Assembly (NCBI GenBank): GCA_964437335.1
Contig: CAYTGL010000018.1
Location: forward strand, 1 to 52,119
DNA: 52,119 nt
Direction: 5' to 3'
From: JAITWN01 sp964437335
GTDB taxonomy: Bacteria; Pseudomonadota; Gammaproteobacteria; SZUA-140
Part shown: positions 1-7,595 of the stretch, in pieces
Position numbering within the stretch: position 1 is the first letter of the stretch
Layout of the letters: each line of letters opens with the position of its first letter
Notes under the pieces: model-generated
Told to the model about the DNA's origin: nothing
The model's input: the letters and a program-made list of their open reading frames with translations, nothing else
Databases searched by the model: none
Translations under genes and position numbers: made by a program

Positions 1-1431
1 TTGCTGGCCGGCTGTGGTAGCGGTGGCGGTGGCGGTGGTGGTGGTGGTGGTGGTGGTGGTGGTGGTGGCGGTGGCGGTGGTGGCGGTGGCCCGGCGTTAG
101 GTTTGGACTCGAGCGCCTTAATTGCGACTGTAAATTTATCTGCGTCTAGGGATTCCAATTTGGCGGGGGACGCTGAAGCCGTGAGTTGGGTAAGAGTGAT
201 CGTCGATGTGGATGGCGATGCAATGGCTATCTGGCGCGTAACCTATGTCGAGGGCGGGTCCGTTACATCGTCAGCGGCCTGGGCAAGCTACTATGACCGT
301 ATTACTGGAACATGGGGGTCCGAGCAGAAGATTGCGGAGGGTAGTTCTGTGGTCAGTGAGCCGCAGGCGATATTCGATGAAAACGGAGATCTGTTTGTAT
401 TTGGAAGGGCTTTCCCGGATTGGTGGTGGAACAAGTTTTCCCCATCGACGGGCTGGGAAGGACAAGGAAAATTTCCTGACGATGTCAGCCTGACGCCGAT
501 AGCCATCACCGCTCTGAAAGAAGTCATCGTTCGCGATGGAAGCATTACGAATAGTCTTTCCCGATATAGTACCGATACCGATGTTCTGGTGAATGATATT
601 CCGAACGCGGGTATTACTTGGAGGTCCGATGATGCCTCGGCAAGCCGCTCGGATGGAGAGGTTGTAATGGCGGCGGGAATGGTCAACTCGGGCGCTATTC
701 ACGCCCGTATCAGACAGTACTCTCCGGTATCGGGGTGGGGGAGCGAGATGCAGACGCTAGACCATCAGATCGGGGCAGTGGGGTTCGAGATCAACTCCGT
801 GACGAAGAACGCCGATGGACATATTGCGGTCTTGGGTACTGCAACCTTGAACTTATCGACCATCACGGTTCTGGCGGCTTACTACGATGGATCGCAGTGG
901 ATGCCTTGGCAGGTGCTTGACGAAGTATCGGGCTTCGATTCCGTGTTTACCTCCAGCGTAAGGATGGATGCTCACGGCAGAGTCATCGCGTTGTGGGACA
1001 AGCCCAGCACGGAGTCCATAACCAAGAGACGCCTGTTTGTATCAACCTATAACTCCGGTATGGGTTGGGGTGCGCCGGAGGAAATAAATGTATCGTCCGG
1101 CATGAGCTACTTCAATCGGAATTTCAGCAACCAGCTTGGCGTCGACGATGTTTTTACCATGAGCGCGGAAGGCCATGCCTTGGTTATATGGTCATCAGGC
1201 AGTATTTGGAAGAATCAGTTCAACCCTCTAACCAGCAGTTGGGAAGGTGAATCTCTCCTGATCGAGGATTCTTCCCCGCATCCAGGGGCCCCCAGGTTCT
1301 TTGCCATTTCGGCTGCGAATGTGAATGCAAGCGGCAATGGATTCCTGGTGACGGAAAGGAGGGTTACCGATGCCGGTGATCCATTCAAGATAACGGCAGA
1401 GATTCGTGCTATTCCCATAGCGATACCTTAA
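1..1431 (+). CDS. Poly-glycine lipoprotein with repeated Trp-rich strands (5' end outside window)
   Basis: The frame is open from the first base, and the true start and most of the signal peptide lie upstream of the window. The first residues read LAGC, a lipobox, so the protein is probably an envelope lipoprotein. The Cys is followed by Gly-Ser and 23 consecutive Gly codons (bases 22-90), mostly GGT. The remaining 440 residues contain several weakly repeated segments of the type D-x-x-G-x-A-x-x-I-W followed by a Trp-Gly-rich stretch (near residues 70-115, 320-365 and 390-430). This suggests a beta-propeller or other all-beta fold. I do not recognise the family. Three further lipoproteins follow on the same strand. 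Confidence 0.75.
   Translation: MLAGCGSGGGGGGGGGGGGGGGGGGGGGGGPALGLDSSALIATVNLSASRDSNLAGDAEAVSWVRVIVDVDGDAMAIWRVTYVEGGSVTSSAAWASYYDRITGTWGSEQKIAEGSSVVSEPQAIFDENGDLFVFGRAFPDWWWNKFSPSTGWEGQGKFPDDVSLTPIAITALKEVIVRDGSITNSLSRYSTDTDVLVNDIPNAGITWRSDDASASRSDGEVVMAAGMVNSGAIHARIRQYSPVSGWGSEMQTLDHQIGAVGFEINSVTKNADGHIAVLGTATLNLSTITVLAAYYDGSQWMPWQVLDEVSGFDSVFTSSVRMDAHGRVIALWDKPSTESITKRRLFVSTYNSGMGWGAPEEINVSSGMSYFNRNFSNQLGVDDVFTMSAEGHALVIWSSGSIWKNQFNPLTSSWEGESLLIEDSSPHPGAPRFFAISAANVNASGNGFLVTERRVTDAGDPFKITAEIRAIPIAIP
22..90 (+). repeat. GGT/GGC trinucleotide repeat coding for 23 glycines
   Basis: 69 bases of uninterrupted Gly codons, with a core of 12 or more pure GGT triplets, directly behind the lipobox Cys codon. 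As a triplet repeat it could change length by slippage without shifting the frame, changing the linker between lipid anchor and domain. Confidence 0.9.
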
Positions 1432-1438
1432 GGAGACA

Positions 1439-1460
1439 GGGGGCAGGCTGAGCTGCCCCC
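1439..1460 (+). terminator. Hairpin after the first lipoprotein gene
   Basis: Arms GGGGGCAG and CTGCCCCC with a 6-base loop, starting 8 bases after the stop codon. No run of T follows, so it is either a weak terminator or a stabilising 3' hairpin. Confidence 0.45.
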
Positions 1461-1627
1461 CGGTATTCCGCAGACATATGGTTAAGGCACGGCGACGGCG
1501 ACTGCGGCTGCGGTCCGCTCCATTGTCGGACAGCTCAATTCTGGAAAGTAGCAGATTACGACTAATTGGGCGTTGAGCTTTATCCCGTTCTGATTAACAA
1601 GGAAGTACCCAAGTGGAGCGATGATTC

Positions 1628-2602
1628 ATGCTGATAAGAATTATCTACCTGTTTTGTCTGCTCTTAATCCTGACTGCATGCGGTGGCGGGGGCGGAGATG
1701 GAGACGGCGGACCCCAGCTCAGTAGTGGCGTCTTCATCGACTCCCCAGTTGAAGGTCTGCGATACCAAACTGCAACCCAGGACGGGTTCACCGATACCAA
1801 CGGGATCTTCACCTATCTGAGTGGCGAGGAGATCAGCTTCTACATCGGCGGTATCCTGCTGGGTAGTGCTGCCGGCGAGGCCCTGATCACGCCCATTGAC
1901 CTGGTGCCAGGAGCGGTCGATCACACCGACCCCAGGGTGATCAATATCCTGCGCTTCGTGCAGTCGCTCGATGACGACAACGATCCCAGTAACGGTATCC
2001 GCATCACGGCTGAAGTATCGGATCTTGCCGCCAATATGAGTATCGATTTCAACCAGTCGATCATCGATTTCGAAAACGATGGCAATGTGCAGACCGTCGT
2101 GGCGGAACTCACGGCGGTTACCTCCGCGGGCGCGCGGTCCCTGATCGATGCTGAAACGGCGCAGACGCACCTGCTGGACAGCCTGAATAATACTGGCAAT
2201 GCCGGCGAAGTCGGTACATTGACCATAAGCGGCAACGATCAAGGCGTTATCGGGACCAGCTTCGCGCCGGGAATCATGGAGACGCAAAGCATCCCCGAAT
2301 TTTCAGTGATCGTCGGCACCTGGGCCTCGACGGGTGTGGAGAATTTCAACCAGGTCATCGTGTCCATCACGGGTACGCAGATCGGCGCAGTTGAATTTAG
2401 ACACATGCCTTCTATTATAGGCACCGACATATACTTCTATGTCTGCTCTGCATTTCAATGTCCGGGTGTTTCCGCCAACCTGGCAGCGAAGACGGTGACC
2501 TTCAATAATGCCCAGATCCAGATCGGGGCTATTCAGAATGTTATCAACAACAATCTGGCCACCGGGCCCATCGTCCTCAATGGAACCCTGGCTTGGGAGT
2601 AA
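1628..2602 (+). CDS. Lipoprotein with Gly-rich linker, unknown function
   Basis: 324 residues. The signal peptide ends in LTAC at about residues 15-18, a good lipobox, followed by a Gly/Asp-rich linker. Residues 34-80 read as a small beta domain (VFIDSPVEGL, then TDTNGIFTYL, then a Gly-Ile-Leu-Leu-Gly strand). I recall this pattern from the N-termini of many uncharacterised lipoproteins of marine gammaproteobacteria. Residues 85-190 are mostly helical and Asp-rich (DDDNDPSNG could bind calcium). The C-terminal third is beta-rich with a Cys pair (VCSAFQCPG). The gene stands 196 bases after the previous one. The function is unknown; an exported structural or binding role is inference. Confidence 0.75.
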   Translation: MLIRIIYLFCLLLILTACGGGGGDGDGGPQLSSGVFIDSPVEGLRYQTATQDGFTDTNGIFTYLSGEEISFYIGGILLGSAAGEALITPIDLVPGAVDHTDPRVINILRFVQSLDDDNDPSNGIRITAEVSDLAANMSIDFNQSIIDFENDGNVQTVVAELTAVTSAGARSLIDAETAQTHLLDSLNNTGNAGEVGTLTISGNDQGVIGTSFAPGIMETQSIPEFSVIVGTWASTGVENFNQVIVSITGTQIGAVEFRHMPSIIGTDIYFYVCSAFQCPGVSANLAAKTVTFNNAQIQIGAIQNVINNNLATGPIVLNGTLAWE

Positions 2603-2655
2603 GGCGGCATGGTTTCCCAGCCTAAAAACGTGGGGTAATTGAGGACAGGCGATGC

Positions 2656-2820
2656 TTGCTGATTGCCGCTATTGTGGTTCCTCTGCTTGTCATGTATCTG
2701 ACGACATCCTCTGTCGATCTGAAGAACGTATCCCTTGATCAGGAGCAGGCCCAGGCGCTCGCAAGAATGGTCCATGAGGTAACAGATGCTTCATCAGGAC
2801 ATATGGAAATAATCAAATAA
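2656..2820 (+). CDS. Possible small membrane protein (54 aa, TTG start)
   Basis: A short frame between two genes on the same strand. It begins with a hydrophobic helix (LLIAAIVVPLLVMYL) and continues with a charged helical segment, ending 18 bases before the next start. A GAGG lies 11 bases upstream of the TTG. An ATG at 2652 sits closer to that GAGG but runs in another frame and stops after 28 codons, so either the TTG is the real start or the gene has suffered a frameshift. The hydrophobic-then-amphipathic composition is the only support; there is no family match. Confidence 0.4.
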   Translation: MLIAAIVVPLLVMYLTTSSVDLKNVSLDQEQAQALARMVHEVTDASSGHMEIIK

Positions 2821-2838
2821 TTCCAAAAAGGAGGTTAC

Positions 2839-3096
2839 ATGAGAAGCGTTCTATTTTTCGATGCAATGCTTACCCCGAAAATCATCACGGTTGTCTACTG
2901 GCTGCTTCTGCTGGGGGTCGTCGTGTCGGGAATCAGCATGATGTCCGGGGGATACTCGGGATTCAGTTTCAGCAGTTTCCTCATGGGGCTTGGAATCATT
3001 ATAAGCGGCGGCGTCGGCGTAAGAATCTTTTGCGAGCTGCTGATCGTGCTGTTCAAGATTCACGAAAACAGCAAGAAGATAGCTGACAAGGCATAG
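2839..3096 (+). CDS. DUF4282-type small membrane protein
   Basis: 85 residues with two hydrophobic segments (about 15-36 and 45-75) and a short basic C-terminal tail. The phrases LTPKIITVVYWLLLL and CELLIVLFKI are what I know from the DUF4282 family, small inner-membrane proteins of unknown function. The full family length is present. A strong ribosome binding site (AGGAGG) stands 6 bases before the ATG, confirming the start. It sits among lipoprotein genes on the same strand, which may share a transcript. Confidence 0.8.
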   Translation: MRSVLFFDAMLTPKIITVVYWLLLLGVVVSGISMMSGGYSGFSFSSFLMGLGIIISGGVGVRIFCELLIVLFKIHENSKKIADKA

Positions 3097-3138
3097 TAGC
3101 CGGATATTTCCGGGACGAACACGGTAAGGAGAGAGATC

Positions 3139-3531
3139 ATGTTGAATTCTTTCGAAGCGAGCCGCCTGTCGCTGCGGCTGATGATATTGGCGGCGGCCGC
3201 TGCATTTGCGCTGGCTGCCTGCGGTGGCGGTGGTGGTGGTGGTGGTTCCGGGTCAGGGCCGGAAAAGGCAGCGCGCCAGTGGCTCGACGCCCTTAATGCC
3301 AACAATCTGACCGCGGCACAGGAAATGAGCACCGATGCGACCAAGGGCATGATCATAATGGCCCAGTCGATGGGGGAGGACATGGCGGTCGGGAAATACA
3401 AGATCACGAATGTCAGCACGACCAGCGATAACGCCGCGCAGGTAACCGTGAAGGTGGAAGGCAGCGGAGAAGAGGTCATGCTGGATCTTGTGCGTATCGA
3501 CGGCAAGTGGAAGGTGGGGATACGCAAGTGA
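3139..3531 (+). CDS. Lipoprotein with one DUF4878/NTF2-like domain
   Basis: 130 residues. A signal peptide with lipobox LAAC (Cys about residue 27) is followed by 8 Gly, then a single small alpha/beta domain. Its helix (AARQWLDALNANNLTAAQEM) and final strands (VRIDGKWKVGI) resemble DUF4878, an NTF2-like fold often found in bacterial lipoproteins. The ribosome binding site is AAGGAGAG before the ATG. The next gene encodes two copies of the same type of domain, so the pair probably arose by duplication. Role unknown. Confidence 0.75.
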   Translation: MLNSFEASRLSLRLMILAAAAAFALAACGGGGGGGGSGSGPEKAARQWLDALNANNLTAAQEMSTDATKGMIIMAQSMGEDMAVGKYKITNVSTTSDNAAQVTVKVEGSGEEVMLDLVRIDGKWKVGIRK

Positions 3532-3545
3532 TAAAGGTGGCTGCA

Positions 3546-4331
3546 ATGAACGTGCGAACATGGAATATCTTCGATCAGGGTCGCGGTGGTATTGTTATTC
3601 CGTCGATCAAGGTATTTGTCATCGCAATCGTATTGGGATTGTCTGCTTGCGGCGGTTCCGAAAAAGAAGCAACCGGTATCACCAGTAGCTCAGTGGAGAA
3701 AGCAACTAGTGTGATCGACGCTCCGAAAAGGGCAACGGCCAGTGCACCCCGCACGCCGGAAATGGAAGCGACCGATGCCGCAAAACGCTGGCTGGATAAT
3801 ATGAATACCGGCAATTTTTCAGCGGCACTGGAAACGACTATAGGAGCGATGAGACAGATGATCGCGGCGGCAATGGAAGGTGGTGAAGCCGCCCCCGTCC
3901 CGTTTCCGGAGTACCAGATTCTCAGAACAGAAATGGTCGACGATGAATTGGCCCATGTAATTATCGCCATCAAGGGTGATGCAAAGGAAGAAACCCTTCA
4001 CCTGATAAAGCTCGGCGGTAAATGGCTGGCCAGTCCGGAGAGGCTGGAGATAGAGGCAATCAGGGTTACAAAGGGTTGGCTGGATAGTTTAAACGCCGGC
4101 AATCAGATGGCGGCACAAGAATTAAGTACAGAGCAGACTAAGCGGTTGATGGGGGCGCTGGGAGTAACCATCGTGCCAAGAGAATACAGAATTCATGAGG
4201 TCGAAATAGTTAATGATAATCGCGTCAAGGTTGGCTCATACGTCGAGTTTATTGACAAAAATACCGTGTTCGACATCCAGAGGTCAGGTGGTAAATGGAG
4301 GGTCGATCTTAATGCGAATGACTGGTGGTAA
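3546..4331 (+). CDS. Lipoprotein with two DUF4878-like domains
   Basis: 261 residues from the ATG at 3546, which I prefer because AAAGGTGG precedes it; a start at 3507 would overlap the upstream gene. The signal peptide ends at lipobox LSAC. Two related domains follow: one around residues 70-155 (AAKRWLDNMNTGNFSAALE ... LIKLGGKWLA) and one around 165-260 (VTKGWLDSLNAGNQMAAQE ... IQRSGGKWRVDL). Both match the single domain of the preceding lipoprotein. The GC content appears lower here than in the housekeeping genes of the window. Function unknown. Confidence 0.75.
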   Translation: MNVRTWNIFDQGRGGIVIPSIKVFVIAIVLGLSACGGSEKEATGITSSSVEKATSVIDAPKRATASAPRTPEMEATDAAKRWLDNMNTGNFSAALETTIGAMRQMIAAAMEGGEAAPVPFPEYQILRTEMVDDELAHVIIAIKGDAKEETLHLIKLGGKWLASPERLEIEAIRVTKGWLDSLNAGNQMAAQELSTEQTKRLMGALGVTIVPREYRIHEVEIVNDNRVKVGSYVEFIDKNTVFDIQRSGGKWRVDLNANDWW

Positions 4332-4344
4332 ATAGAATATCGGC

Positions 4345-5013
4345 ATGTGCCGCGTTATCTTCCCGCCAGGTATCTTGGCCGCGATTGTTATCGTTGCTGC
4401 AGCCATCGCGGGGAGTGACGACTGGGGCAAGGGTGACGATGCGCATTTTTCACTACCATTGCAGGTCGGCGATATAGTCCTTAGGAAGGGAACCGGTTTC
4501 TGGGGAGTTCTCTTTGCGCGGGTTAATCCGCGTGATTCCCGGTTTTCCCATGCCGGTATCGTGGTCGAGGATGGTGGGCGCTGGCGGGTGGTTCATGCCG
4601 AGGCCGACAACTTCGGTGCCGATGGCAGGGTGCGCCTCGACGACTGGCATGAATTCGTGTATGGAGTATCAAGGCTGGCCGTGCTTCGTCTTGAGGACCA
4701 GGCCGCCGCCGGCCGTACCGCGGATGCCGCGCTCGATATGTATCGGGCAGGCATGGCGTTCGACTTCGATTTCAATCTTGCGCGCAGCGATGCAGTCTAT
4801 TGCACCGAACTGGTATGGCGTTCGCTCATGCAGGCCCTCGGCCGCGACCCGCTGCCGGTGAAGCCGCTCGTCAATGGCCGGGAGGTGGTGCTCGTGGAGA
4901 ATTTCCTGCTAGACATAGCGGATCTGACGCTCGTCGAGATTACCATGAACGATAATAGGAATTCTGTTCGCTTGGTTTCCGCAAACAATCGGGGGCGGAC
5001 CACGTTTTACTGA
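4345..5013 (+). CDS. YiiX/NlpC-P60-like permuted papain-fold hydrolase
   Basis: 222 residues with an N-terminal hydrophobic segment (LAAIVIVAAAIAG) that would act as signal or anchor. The family signature is VGDIVLRKG (about residue 36), then FSHAGIVV with the catalytic His, and later YCTELVWR with the catalytic Cys. The His-before-Cys order is the permuted arrangement of YiiX/YebB-type members of the NlpC/P60 superfamily. These are thought to cleave amide or ester bonds in peptidoglycan or lipids; the substrate of this protein is not predictable. It starts 14 bases after the double-domain lipoprotein, so the two may be cotranscribed. Confidence 0.8.
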   Translation: MCRVIFPPGILAAIVIVAAAIAGSDDWGKGDDAHFSLPLQVGDIVLRKGTGFWGVLFARVNPRDSRFSHAGIVVEDGGRWRVVHAEADNFGADGRVRLDDWHEFVYGVSRLAVLRLEDQAAAGRTADAALDMYRAGMAFDFDFNLARSDAVYCTELVWRSLMQALGRDPLPVKPLVNGREVVLVENFLLDIADLTLVEITMNDNRNSVRLVSANNRGRTTFY

Positions 5014-5124
5014 TTATTTCCGAGCCCCGGCGCGCCTGCAACGGTGGCTGGCTCGGAACTGCATATAGGACATACACCGATTCAAGTCCGGCACCCAATG
5101 CTGGATGCTCCCTGTTTCCTGGCC

Positions 5125-5154
5125 TTGTCGTCGGTGTACATTTGTGCATATAAT
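5125..5154 (+). promoter_or_regulatory. Sigma-70 promoter upstream of the BrnA-like gene
   Basis: TTGTCG at 5125-5130, an 18-base gap, and a perfect TATAAT at 5149-5154, about 69 bases before the BrnA-like start codon. Confidence 0.6.
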
Positions 5155-5222
5155 ATTCGGTTCAGGATCATCTCGTCGCGTCGCGCCAGCCGCGCCGAAT
5201 GCCGCGACTACGAGGAAGACCG

Positions 5223-5519
5223 ATGAGGAAGAACTACGACTTTTCCAGGGCCATGCGCGGATCCGTGGCGCCGCTTCCAAAGGGGAAGACGCGCATCACG
5301 ATCCGCCTGGATGACGATCTGATCGAATGGTTCAAGACCCGGGTCCACGAGGCCGGCGGCGGCAACTATCAGTCTCTGATCAATGCGGCGCTTCGCGAGC
5401 ACGTCCAGCGCGTGGAGGAGCCGTTGGAAGATGTCTTGCGTCGGGTGCTGCGTGCGGAGTTGCGCAAGGCCGACTCGGCGTCGCGGCCCAACCGGGAAAG
5501 AAATCGATCGGATAGGTAA
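5223..5519 (+). CDS. BrnA-like antitoxin / RHH DNA-binding protein
   Basis: 98 residues from ATG 5223, preceded by GAGGAAG. The N-terminal half has the BrnA pattern: KNYDF, a basic linker, then KTRITIRLDDDLIEWFKTRV and a helix ending SLINAALREHV. BrnA proteins are ribbon-helix-helix antitoxins that bind the BrnT RNase and repress their own operon. The C-terminal 35 residues are charged and longer than usual. No BrnT-like gene is visible upstream or downstream, so this copy is an orphan or has been taken over as a regulator. It faces the AbrB/PIN pair across a 47-base gap. Confidence 0.7.
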   Translation: MRKNYDFSRAMRGSVAPLPKGKTRITIRLDDDLIEWFKTRVHEAGGGNYQSLINAALREHVQRVEEPLEDVLRRVLRAELRKADSASRPNRERNRSDR

Positions 5520-5566
5520 TCTTCGTAACGGCGACGTTACCGGCGCCAAAGTCGAACAACCGTTAA

Positions 5567-6002
5567 TCAAGACAACAGCAAAACCTCTGTCTCCGCAACC
5601 CGCTTCAATCGGGCATCATTGCCGATAAACCCGGTCGCACCCGACCGGATCGCCGTTGCAAGCAGAATCGCGTCCGGTGTCTTGAGTTGATATTGCGCCC
5701 GCAGGCGCGCGCCGAGATCGGCAATCTCGATAGAGAGATCGACCCAGATGAGATTCGGGTACGTCGTCAGGAGTCCGTAAAACTGGTTGACCAGTTCGTC
5801 CCTGTCGTCGCGATAGGGCTGAACCAGCACCTCCAGCAATGACAATGTGGCGCATACGCCAAGGTTGCGCCCGGACTCGATGGACGCGAACAGTTTTTGC
5901 GTCAGGCGATGATAGTCGGGGTGGGCTTCGATGAAATAGATCAGGACATTGGAATCCAGGCCGATTCGCTCGTGCCTTTTCAGGAAGCCCTGAAAGGCTC
6001 AC
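5567..6002 (-). CDS. PIN-domain (VapC-like) toxin with disrupted start
   Basis: The frame from 5998 down to the stop at 5567 encodes a complete PIN domain: LDSNVLIYF (first Asp), SLLEVL (Glu), TPDAILLATA (Asp) and GNDARL (last Asp). All four metal-binding acidic residues of this RNase family are present. However, no ATG, GTG or TTG lies in this frame before the PIN motif. A GTG at 6002 overlaps the antitoxin stop (GTGA), as in many TA operons, and reads V-S-L-S-G. It then needs a skip of one base near 5987 to join the PIN frame. Either a frameshift has inactivated the toxin, a CTG (5983) is used, or the assembly has an indel. Confidence 0.65.
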
Positions 6003-6217
6003 CACGAACGGCGTTCCTCATCGAGGTATTTCCTCGAATACACACCCTTCCCTTTTCCGGAAAGCGCCTTTGCATAGCTCTCCGGCCTGGGCATCAGCAG
6101 GGTCACGCCGCCTTTGACGACGACGAGCAACTCGTCCCCCCCCTTGACGTTCATCGCCTCCCGCGCCTCCTTGGGCAGGACAATCTGGTTCTTTGAAGAC
6201 AGCTTCAAATAGGGCAT
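5999..6217 (-). CDS. AbrB/MazE-type antitoxin
   Basis: 72 residues. The first 45 form a SpoVT-AbrB swapped-hairpin DNA-binding domain (KLSSKNQIVLPKEAREAM, then GDELLVVV). The rest is a basic, flexible tail typical of antitoxins that wrap around a PIN toxin. Its TGA overlaps the GTG of the presumed toxin start, showing translational coupling. A perfect inverted repeat 25 bases upstream probably serves autoregulation. Confidence 0.85.
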   Translation of the reverse strand: MPYLKLSSKNQIVLPKEAREAMNVKGGDELLVVVKGGVTLLMPRPESYAKALSGKGKGVYSRKYLDEERRSW

Positions 6218-6241
6218 GGCCGGTTCTCCAGACTGACAGTT

Positions 6242-6268
6242 GCTTTACTTTACATAAAAAAGTAAAGC
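6242..6268. promoter_or_regulatory. Inverted-repeat operator of the AbrB/PIN pair
   Basis: Perfect 9-base arms GCTTTACTT and AAGTAAAGC separated by 9 bases, 25 bases upstream of the antitoxin start. On the minus strand the spacer holds TATGTA, usable as a -10 element, so a bound antitoxin would block transcription. Confidence 0.6.
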
Positions 6269-6344
6269 ACATCAAGAACCGGGGAAGGATCATGATGACC
6301 CGCAGGCTGCATGGCGGGTGATTGGACTTGTACTGAAATACCGC

Positions 6345-7415
6345 TCAGAAATCCGCTGATCTGGATCGTGGCAAATACAGCCGTGGATCGATCCCGACCG
6401 GCGCCAGTTCCTCGAGCCCCCAACGCGCCCGCACGTTGAACCCCTCTGCGTCCCGCTGCCCGTCCGCGATCCGCAGGCACCCGGCCAGCGCGATCATCGC
6501 GCCGTTGTCGGTGCAGTATTCCATGCGCGGGTAATAGGTCTCGCCGCCCTCGTCCGCCGCCATCGCCTGCAGCCGCTCGCGCAGCATGCGGTTGGCGCCG
6601 ACGCCGCCGGCGACGATCAGCCGTCTCAGCCCGGTCTCGCGCATCGCGCGGCGGCATTTGATGACCATCGTTTCTGTCACGGCTTGCTGAAACGCGCAAG
6701 CGACGTCGGCGCGCAGTTGCGCATCGTCGCCCTGCCCCTGATGCCCCTGCAGGGTATTCAGCGCGAAGGTCTTGAGGCCGCTGAAGCTGAAGTCGAGCCC
6801 TGGACGGTCGGTCATCGGGCGCGGGAAGCGGAAACGTTCGGGATCGCCGGCCACGGCGAGGCGCTCGAGCGCCGGGCCGCCCGGATAGCCGAGGCCGAGC
6901 AGCGTCGCGGTCTTGTCGAAGGCTTCGCCGACGGCGTCGTCGAGCGTGTCGCCGATAACGCGGTAGACCCCGGGACGGTCGACGGCGACCAGCATCGTAT
7001 GGCCGCCGGATACCAGCAGCGCGAGAAACGGGAACGCCGGCGCCGGCGTCTCGAGCAACGGGGCGAGCAGATGCCCCTCCATATGGTGGACCGCGACCGA
7101 CGGGATCCCCCAGGTCCACGCGAGGCTGCGCGCGACCGCGGCCCCGACCAGCAGCGCGCCGGCGAGGCCGGGGCCGGCGGTCCAGGCGATGCCGTCGGGC
7201 CGTCCGTCCCCGAGGCCCGCATCGGCCAGCACCTGTCGCAGCAGCGGCAGGAGCTTGCGGATATGGTCGCGCGAAGCCAGCTCTGGCACCACGCCGCCAT
7301 ATTCGGCGTGCATCGCGACCTGGCTGTAGAGTCGCTGCGCCAGCACGCCGACGCCGGAAGCGTAAACGGCAAGGCCGGTCTCGTCGCAGGAGGTCTCTAT
7401 ACCGAGTATCTTCAT
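6345..7415 (-). CDS. tsaD: tRNA N6-adenosine threonylcarbamoyltransferase TsaD
   Basis: 356 residues from the ATG at 7415. That start gives the family N-terminus MKILGIETSCDET; a longer frame to 7448 adds 11 unrelated residues. TsaD transfers the threonylcarbamoyl group to A37 of ANN-decoding tRNAs together with TsaB and TsaE. The metal-binding HMEGH motif (about residue 110), the SGGHT motif and the C-terminal CTDNGAMIA segment are all visible. The length is slightly above the usual 335-345 because of a short C-terminal tail. It is transcribed away from the ABC exporter. The usual neighbour rpsU is not present. Confidence 0.97.
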   Translation of the reverse strand: MKILGIETSCDETGLAVYASGVGVLAQRLYSQVAMHAEYGGVVPELASRDHIRKLLPLLRQVLADAGLGDGRPDGIAWTAGPGLAGALLVGAAVARSLAWTWGIPSVAVHHMEGHLLAPLLETPAPAFPFLALLVSGGHTMLVAVDRPGVYRVIGDTLDDAVGEAFDKTATLLGLGYPGGPALERLAVAGDPERFRFPRPMTDRPGLDFSFSGLKTFALNTLQGHQGQGDDAQLRADVACAFQQAVTETMVIKCRRAMRETGLRRLIVAGGVGANRMLRERLQAMAADEGGETYYPRMEYCTDNGAMIALAGCLRIADGQRDAEGFNVRARWGLEELAPVGIDPRLYLPRSRSADF

Positions 7416-7595
7416 GTCACTGGCGAAAGCGATAAAGTTGGCGGGCAAATATCCGATATATGTTGTAATATAAGCGCTTGACGCAGCATTGTATCCCGGC
7501 TGACGGGCAGGCCGGTACCATACGACCTACAGAACAAGATCGCCCGAAAACGACATTGACCATTCCGGAACCCAATCCCAAGCGGGCGCCCTGCG

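Noticed and set aside
6684..7481. A 265-codon open frame on the plus strand opposite tsaD
   Set aside because: It is antisense to a certain gene in GC-rich DNA and its translation shows no domain or signal; a shadow frame.
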